From: Lepidonotus clava
Taxonomy: Eukaryota > Annelida > Polychaeta > Phyllodocida > Polynoidae
Direction: 5' to 3'
Assembly (NCBI GenBank): GCA_936440205.1
Contig: OW387150.1
Span: 38,188,295 to 38,252,294, forward strand
DNA: 64,000 nt
The position numbers and the translations under genes were made by a program. The notes under the pieces are model-generated. The model saw only the letters and a program-made list of their open reading frames with translations, was not told the origin of the DNA and did not search any database. How positions within the stretch are numbered: position 1 is the first letter of the stretch; every line of letters starts with the position of its first letter. Of this stretch, positions 58,691-64,000 are shown piece by piece.

Positions 58691-58979
58691 CCACTAGGGG
58701 GCAGAAGGGATTATTCTGGGAAACCAGAGGGGTACTTGAGGCCACAGTTGAAATAAATGTGTTTCCTATCCAGTTGGTAGCCATGAAAAAACCCAGTTGG
58801 GAGATCAGGAATTCCTTTTTTTCTCTTTTTCAAAAACTAGACAGGATACAAACTTTTTATTAAACGATAGCCTGAAATAGAAATGAATTGTGAATGTGTG
58901 ACTTTTAAATCTTGACCTTTTTTTCCATTTACAGAGGCAGTTCTGACAGAGGCTCGTCCGAGTCCAGCACCACCTGAGA

Positions 58980-60428
58980 ATGTTCCTGGAAGACCTTGGT
59001 GAGGGAGGTTGGCCCAAGCTGACCAGCCCCGCAAACAGCGTCGACCTGGCATGGGGACTCCCTGCATTCCAGCTATCCCCGCTGTATGCCCCGACAAGCC
59101 CCACCTACAGCCCTGATGGGTCTCCCGAGCAGCCAAACTCTGGGTACAGTCCTCAGTACAGCCCGACATATGGTTCTGTGTATAGCCCCCCTGGGTTCAT
59201 ACCCCAATATAGCCCCCAGTACAGTCCCCAATATAGCCCTCAGTACAGTCCCCAAGGCCCCAGTGATGTACCCTTACCACATACCTCAGATTCCTACGCT
59301 CCGAACTCACCCGTATATTCTCCCGTAAGTCCCTCCTACAGGCCATCCTCACCCATATATTCTCCCACGAGTCCCTCCTTCAGTCCAACATCCCCCTCGT
59401 ATTCTCCCGTGAGCCCTGCTTACTCTCCGACCCCACCCTCACACCATGCAACAAGTCCATCTTACGCTTTAACGATGCCGTTGAATGACCTAACATCCTT
59501 GTCCCATGATGTCACTTCACCATCTGTAGATCCTTCCAACCAAGTCACCAGTTCCCCGTTGGCCTCAGACCCAGCCCCAGATCCAATGCCCTTCCCTGCC
59601 CCTGACAGTTCAGCCTCCCCTCCATACCCTCCACTGACCCAGCAGAGTAACGTGTCCCCCCGACAAAGCCCCCAGCTGAGCCCTACACCTGCTCTGTCGC
59701 CGGAAGGTCTGCTCATTCCATCAACAGCTGATCCCTTGCCGCCCCTCTCGGAGCACCATGAGTGCACCAGGCCAGCCGACACCTCAGAGCTGTGTAGTCA
59801 GAGCAACAGTGTGAGCCCCAGCAGTCCCATCTACAACCCACAGACAGTCAACTACAGCCCTTCTCACCCCTGCCCGGGCCTGTCACAGGAGACTGCTGGC
59901 CATGGGTCTCCTCAGAGGGCAGAGGTCCCTGTGGGTTCCCCGGGAAGCTGGGCTTCCCCAGCAGCTGAGAGCACGGCAAGCAGCCAAGGCCTGCAGACCC
60001 CGCTTCACTCATACCCTTCTCCCGCCTGCAGCTCGGCCTTCCTCATGCCACAGTTGACCTGTCTGAGTGCGGCTTCCACCCCAAAGAGTGGCATCTCCTC
60101 ACAGACAGCCAGGTCGCCCTGTTTCCGCCAGACGCCTCAGTTCTTTGACTCACCAGACATGTTCGGTATAGAGCGACTACCATCAGACAGTCAGCAGAGC
60201 CAGTCACAGGCCTCCCAGAGCTCAGAGGAGGGTGTGCCTGATGTAGGCCTCACTCCCTCGATGGTTGGGATGGACGAGACAAGCCGCGCCCCCTGGAGGG
60301 TGATGGGGACAGACAGTAGGGGCTCTGACTCACCGGTGTCATGGCTGAACCAACTGGCATACGGGCCCACACCACTCGCCTGTGGCATGGGTTACTCAGA
60401 AGCAACGCAGTTTGAGGCCTCCAACTAG
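58980..60428 (+). CDS. Uncharacterised Ser/Pro-rich protein with RNA polymerase II CTD-like heptads
   Basis: A 482-codon frame ending at TAG 60426-60428, in an exon with acceptor TTTTCCATTTACAG (58934). Residues ~74-93 hold YSPQ tetrads. Residues 106-161 are eight consecutive heptads in register (for example YSPVSPS, YRPSSPI, YSPTSPS, FSPTSPS, YSPTPPS), the canonical Rpb1 C-terminal repeat or one substitution from it; an Rpb1 polymerase body is not encoded. The remainder is low-complexity Ser/Pro/Gln-rich, with a distinct C-terminus (PVSWLNQLAYGPTPLACGM). A stop codon lies in frame between the acceptor and the first Met, so ATG 58980 is the simplest start; the 5' structure is unresolved. By analogy the repeat could be phosphorylated or bind CTD-reading factors, but that is inference. 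No homologue is recognised. Confidence 0.75.
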   Translation: MFLEDLGEGGWPKLTSPANSVDLAWGLPAFQLSPLYAPTSPTYSPDGSPEQPNSGYSPQYSPTYGSVYSPPGFIPQYSPQYSPQYSPQYSPQGPSDVPLPHTSDSYAPNSPVYSPVSPSYRPSSPIYSPTSPSFSPTSPSYSPVSPAYSPTPPSHHATSPSYALTMPLNDLTSLSHDVTSPSVDPSNQVTSSPLASDPAPDPMPFPAPDSSASPPYPPLTQQSNVSPRQSPQLSPTPALSPEGLLIPSTADPLPPLSEHHECTRPADTSELCSQSNSVSPSSPIYNPQTVNYSPSHPCPGLSQETAGHGSPQRAEVPVGSPGSWASPAAESTASSQGLQTPLHSYPSPACSSAFLMPQLTCLSAASTPKSGISSQTARSPCFRQTPQFFDSPDMFGIERLPSDSQQSQSQASQSSEEGVPDVGLTPSMVGMDETSRAPWRVMGTDSRGSDSPVSWLNQLAYGPTPLACGMGYSEATQFEASN

Positions 60429-60816
60429 AAGACGGGATGCTAGTGGGTCAAGGGGTATAACCCCGTAACACTAAACACAACTAGACATTTCAACAAAATG
60501 GTAACTGTAAAAACATTCTGACTTAGAGGGACAGCCATTCACTACCATCTGTTGTCAGAGTACAAAAAAGCTGTACCCCTTTAGTTTGTGTATTATAGAT
60601 TTTATGTTTGTCTCTTGCCCTATTCTTTAAGTATTTATGCAGCTTTTGGACATACTCAGCAGATCACTTGCCAGATGTGCATACCACTTCAAAGAGGCGC
60701 AAACAGCTGACGTTCCCAAGTCAAAAAACTGGGCTCTTCTGAAGACTATGTACCAATATTATATAATCAATTCCAAAAGAATGTAACCTGCTTTTTTGTA
60801 ATAGTTATTAATGCAA

Positions 60817-60822
60817 AATAAA
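60817..60822 (+). terminator. Polyadenylation signal of the CTD-like gene
   Basis: AATAAA about 390 bp after the stop codon, in an AT-rich stretch followed by TG-rich sequence (AATTGTGTAATAG). This implies a 3' UTR of about 60429-60840. Confidence 0.7.
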
Positions 60823-60840
60823 ATATCTTAATTGTGTAAT

Positions 60841-63189
60841 AGTAATTGGATTGACTGATTGACTGTGCTTTGTGAAAACAAAGAGTTGTAAATAAGTGTA
60901 ATAAGGGATACTTTTTAATTATCAGGTAGCCAGGAATTCTGAGGTATAGAGCTTGTGGTTTGTGTTCCAGGTGGTATTATTGCAAGGGTTGCAGGTATTT
61001 GTAGATTTCTTTTGGTTCTTGATTTCTTTTTGGTTTTGTACTACCAATTATGATACAAACATGCTGTTTTACCAATTTAGAAAATGCCTAATTAATTTTG
61101 TTAACTCTTATCTTGACCTGAATTAGTTTGCTAAGTTTTCTATGAGAGGGAAGTAGCATTTCTGTATCATACTTAGTTAAATTGATTTCTGAATACTAAG
61201 ATCGCCTGTATATTAAGCTCTGCTCTATTTTGCCTACCCATGATTAGCTTATTTATCATTATCTTCTCAGTGCATGTATTCTTATCATGAAATGTTATAA
61301 AACTTCAGAACAATATGAAGACTTTTACTGCATCACAGTTTATAAAATGTAATGAGTGTGCAGCAGTAGAATATTATGTTTATTAATATACATTATTGTT
61401 GTCCACAAACTATATGTTGTTGTATAGGTGTTGTACTCTATCGGTATAAACCTGTATTGATCATTATAGGTAGCCAAGTATACTCAAATATTATATAGGT
61501 AGCAGTGATGGCAGCATAGCTGAAGAAAGTCCCTAGTTCTAGGTCTAGCCTCTATTAAAGGTTGCATCCCTACTTAACAGTAAAGATTGCAATCAATTCC
61601 TGAATTAGGGGGCACTGTAGAATATCTCAAGGAAGGTAATGTTTACAGAACCTTTACATGTTTACTCACGACTATAATTTAAGCCTAAAGGTTGAATAGT
61701 TATATATGATTAAAAGGTAACCTCAAAAAAAGTGTAACTAACTCTGTTACTATGTTACAAGCTCCATATACTGTGCTGTTGGTTGATCTGGCTTAAGTGT
61801 TATCTGTATGTACTCCATAAACTATACTTAAGATTTTGTGTAGTTGTATGACTCCATAATTATGGGTAGTAGTCAGCAAATGCATTTTTCGGCAGCATAC
61901 ATTAATTCAAAAAGTCCTAATGAGCCATGTTTTAGGAAATATTGTTAGTGCTAGACATAGTGTGTATATAATATTTGAATCAGCTATTCAAACACTGTGC
62001 AAAATGAACAACTATTTTACCAAATGTAGATAGTGAAGTGTAACACAATGTTTTTTTATTTTCTATTTTCATGTCGTTGTCTATTTATTTATTGCTGAAA
62101 CTTAATGTCTCAGAGGTTGCTTTGAAGATCACAGGTAGAATTTATCTCAATGTATAACAGTTTGCTGTCATATTTAACAGCAGTCAGTATCTGAAACATA
62201 CTATCCAAATATTTACTGTCAGGTTTGTAATCAGTTGTGTAATACTTGTATATACATTCAAGGTTTTTCAATAAAAACATGTATATTTGCATATTAACAT
62301 CTTTATTTCTGGTAGTATTACTTTGAAGAACTATAGCTATCTTTTTTAAAGCAAGGAACAGTATTCAAATACATGACTAGATAGTCTTATATGAGCAATC
62401 TTTGTTGTTGGGGTACTTTAATGTCCAGCCAACCCTTCAGGGCTCTTTCCAGACTGCACAAGGTATTACCTCTCAGCTTTGGGAGATAACATCCATATGA
62501 TTAAGGAGAAACCCACTACCAGGATCACTACCCTATTCTTTTTGAAGAGTGCAGGCCTCAAATCAGGGGTCATGAAAGAAAAGGTTCATTTGAAAGGTCA
62601 TGATTTTGAAAGTAAAGGTCAGATAAGGAAAAACAAGTCATTCAAAAATCACAGTTTTAATTAATTACATGATGAAATTAGACCAAAATTATAATGTTTT
62701 ATTGTTCTTTTCTGCTTGGTGCTGCTACCTTAACAAATTTATCCTGTCCTAGGCTGTAGGCTTGGGTGGGTCAGTATGGTTTTCCAACCACTCTTTGTCA
62801 GTTTAAACAGCACTTTGTGTTTAGAATTGCAGGCAGAGGATGACAGACTGTGGGTAACTGTCCTCTAATCCCCCCCAAAAAATAATTAGATTACAGAACA
62901 ATAGCCTGAATCTACCAGCTGAATATCAGCCAATAAGATAATCACAATCTGACTTCTTCATTTCATCAGAATAACATTTCATTTTATGATAACCAAATTT
63001 ATGAATTATTGTGGCCCAATGAGCTTTTAACAATTCTGATATAACGTTTAAGTATGGTGTGGTACCATTCCAAATCTACAAATATCATAGAATGGATATC
63101 TACAGTTGGACCTCTCATCTCATGTGTGTCTTGAGAAATGAGCCATGTATTTAAAGTGTCAGGGAGTTGTTCAGAGGGGCAAATGATGT
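60841..63189. other. Convergent intergenic region / 3' UTRs, no gene supported
   Basis: AT-rich, with no coding exon visible on either strand. It lies between two convergent genes, so it holds their 3' UTRs. The minus-strand gene probably ends near 62,690 (see the signal at 62698). Confidence 0.5.
62698..62703 (-). terminator. Probable polyadenylation signal of the minus-strand membrane protein gene
   Basis: TTTATT on plus reads AATAAA on minus, about 490 bp downstream of the stop codon at 63190-63192. Confidence 0.45.
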
Positions 63190-63725
63190 CTAGATGTGCC
63201 ATACATCTTGAGTATCAAAAGTTAATCCAACTTTGGTTATATCTTCTTCCTTCAAAGTCTTTCTTGCATGTGTCATAGCAGCACACGAGTCACATTTTAG
63301 ATCCCCGTATTCATGCATACTGTCTGTGTGCAGGTTGGCATTGATGTCATTGTTGTCTCGATTATTACCGATGTGGAACAGTCGCGACAACAGGCTCGGT
63401 CTTACTGACCTTAGTTCATTGTTTTCCCCACCAGAGGGTATGATTCCTGCCTTGTAAGATGACCCACATCCTGGACATGAGGAGTGACCTAGTTCTGGTT
63501 GACCTACTTTCCTGTGATGTGATTTGCTGTTTTCAGTGGCTCCTCTCCTCCCTTCGTCCCCACTGAAGGCCTCATTGGTGAGGCCATTTGACGTTCTATT
63601 GTCCATGGCCTGTCCCGTCCGGTTCTGCATCATCACCGTCTCGGGCAGCGACCGCCTCACACAACATCTGCAATATTTCTCTCTCATCTGCCTTCGTTTG
63701 AAGAAACACAGAAGTCCAAGCATAC
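63190..63725 (-). CDS. Last coding exon of a probable type I membrane protein (cytoplasmic tail)
   Basis: A good acceptor (TTTCTTACAAG, complement of 63726-63735) opens an exon with two bases completing a codon, then 177 codons and a TAG at 63190-63192. It starts GMLGLLCFFKRRQMREKY, a hydrophobic segment followed by basic residues, as at the inner face of a transmembrane helix. A Cys-rich patch (YCRCC) and a polar tail with a CPGC pair, a CDSC pair and several N-glycosylation-like NRT motifs (probably cytoplasmic, so not used) follow. The ectodomain exons are beyond the right edge. This layout is common in amphioxus surface receptors, but the family is not recognised. Confidence 0.6.
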
Positions 63726-64000
63726 CTTGTAAGAAATACAAAACAGAATGATAATTATCAATGAAAAGTTATCACTGGTCATCCAAAGCCTATAGACTGT
63801 TCTTGCAGTTTAAGAGGGTTAAATCACAATAATGGATTCTTAGATGCTGGTTGTTCTAAAAGAAGACATTAAATCTACTGAGAAAAAGGAAAATCATCAT
63901 AAAGAGTGTCATGGCCCTAAACCAATTCCTCTGGAAGACCCCACCCCCTTTGAACATACTTGTAAAGAGACATATTTCAGACACATTTCGCTACCTACCT

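Noticed and set aside
59073-59328. Alternative frames inside the CTD-like exon on both strands
   Set aside because: Repeated YSP codons leave other frames open too; only the 482-codon frame gives in-register canonical heptads and a distinct C-terminus.

Overview
The window looks like chordate DNA, most likely amphioxus (Branchiostoma). Genes are intron-rich with MRP/ABCC1-type exon boundaries, short tandem arrays sit in most long introns, and many small inverted-repeat elements are scattered through spacers. The genus is an inference from this style; no species marker was identified.

Layout. (1) 0.7-2.7 kb, plus strand: a damaged multi-exon gene of an uncharacterised multi-copy animal family. 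(2) 3.55-13.4 kb, minus strand: exons 1-11 of an ABCC (MRP-type) transporter, here called gene B; its nucleotide-binding domains are not in the window. (3) 13.4-22.5 kb: a gene-poor spacer holding several non-autonomous DNA elements. (4) 22.55-44.41 kb, minus strand: a complete 31-exon ABCC1-like transporter, gene A. I could phase all 31 exons into one open frame of 1519 residues. Genes A and B are head-to-tail duplicates with ten of eleven shared exons in the usual size series. (5) 44.4-55.7 kb: spacer rich in small repeats. (6) 55.76-60.84 kb, plus strand: a possible 5' exon and a long terminal exon encoding a serine/proline-rich protein with a run of RNA polymerase II CTD-like heptads, then a clear polyadenylation signal. 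(7) 63.19-63.73 kb, minus strand: the last coding exon of a probable single-pass membrane protein, convergent with (6).

The most unusual signal is the relation between minisatellites and splice sites in the two ABCC genes. At six junctions the tandem unit crosses the exon-intron boundary, so the array contains repeated copies of the exon end plus its splice donor (exon B7, A5, A21) or of the acceptor plus the first exon bases (A12, A22, A25). Intron 21 of gene A is almost wholly two such arrays, one from each side. Its acceptor-side units each contain an 18-nt, phase-preserving potential micro-exon.

Other points: patchy near-identity between gene A and gene B confined to exons 2 and 4; a GC-AG intron in gene A; an inverted 86-bp copy of the CTD-like gene's own 3' coding end in its intron; and several families of terminal-inverted-repeat elements, some with clear TTAA or 5-bp target duplications. 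No rRNA genes, CRISPR arrays or functional tRNAs were seen.
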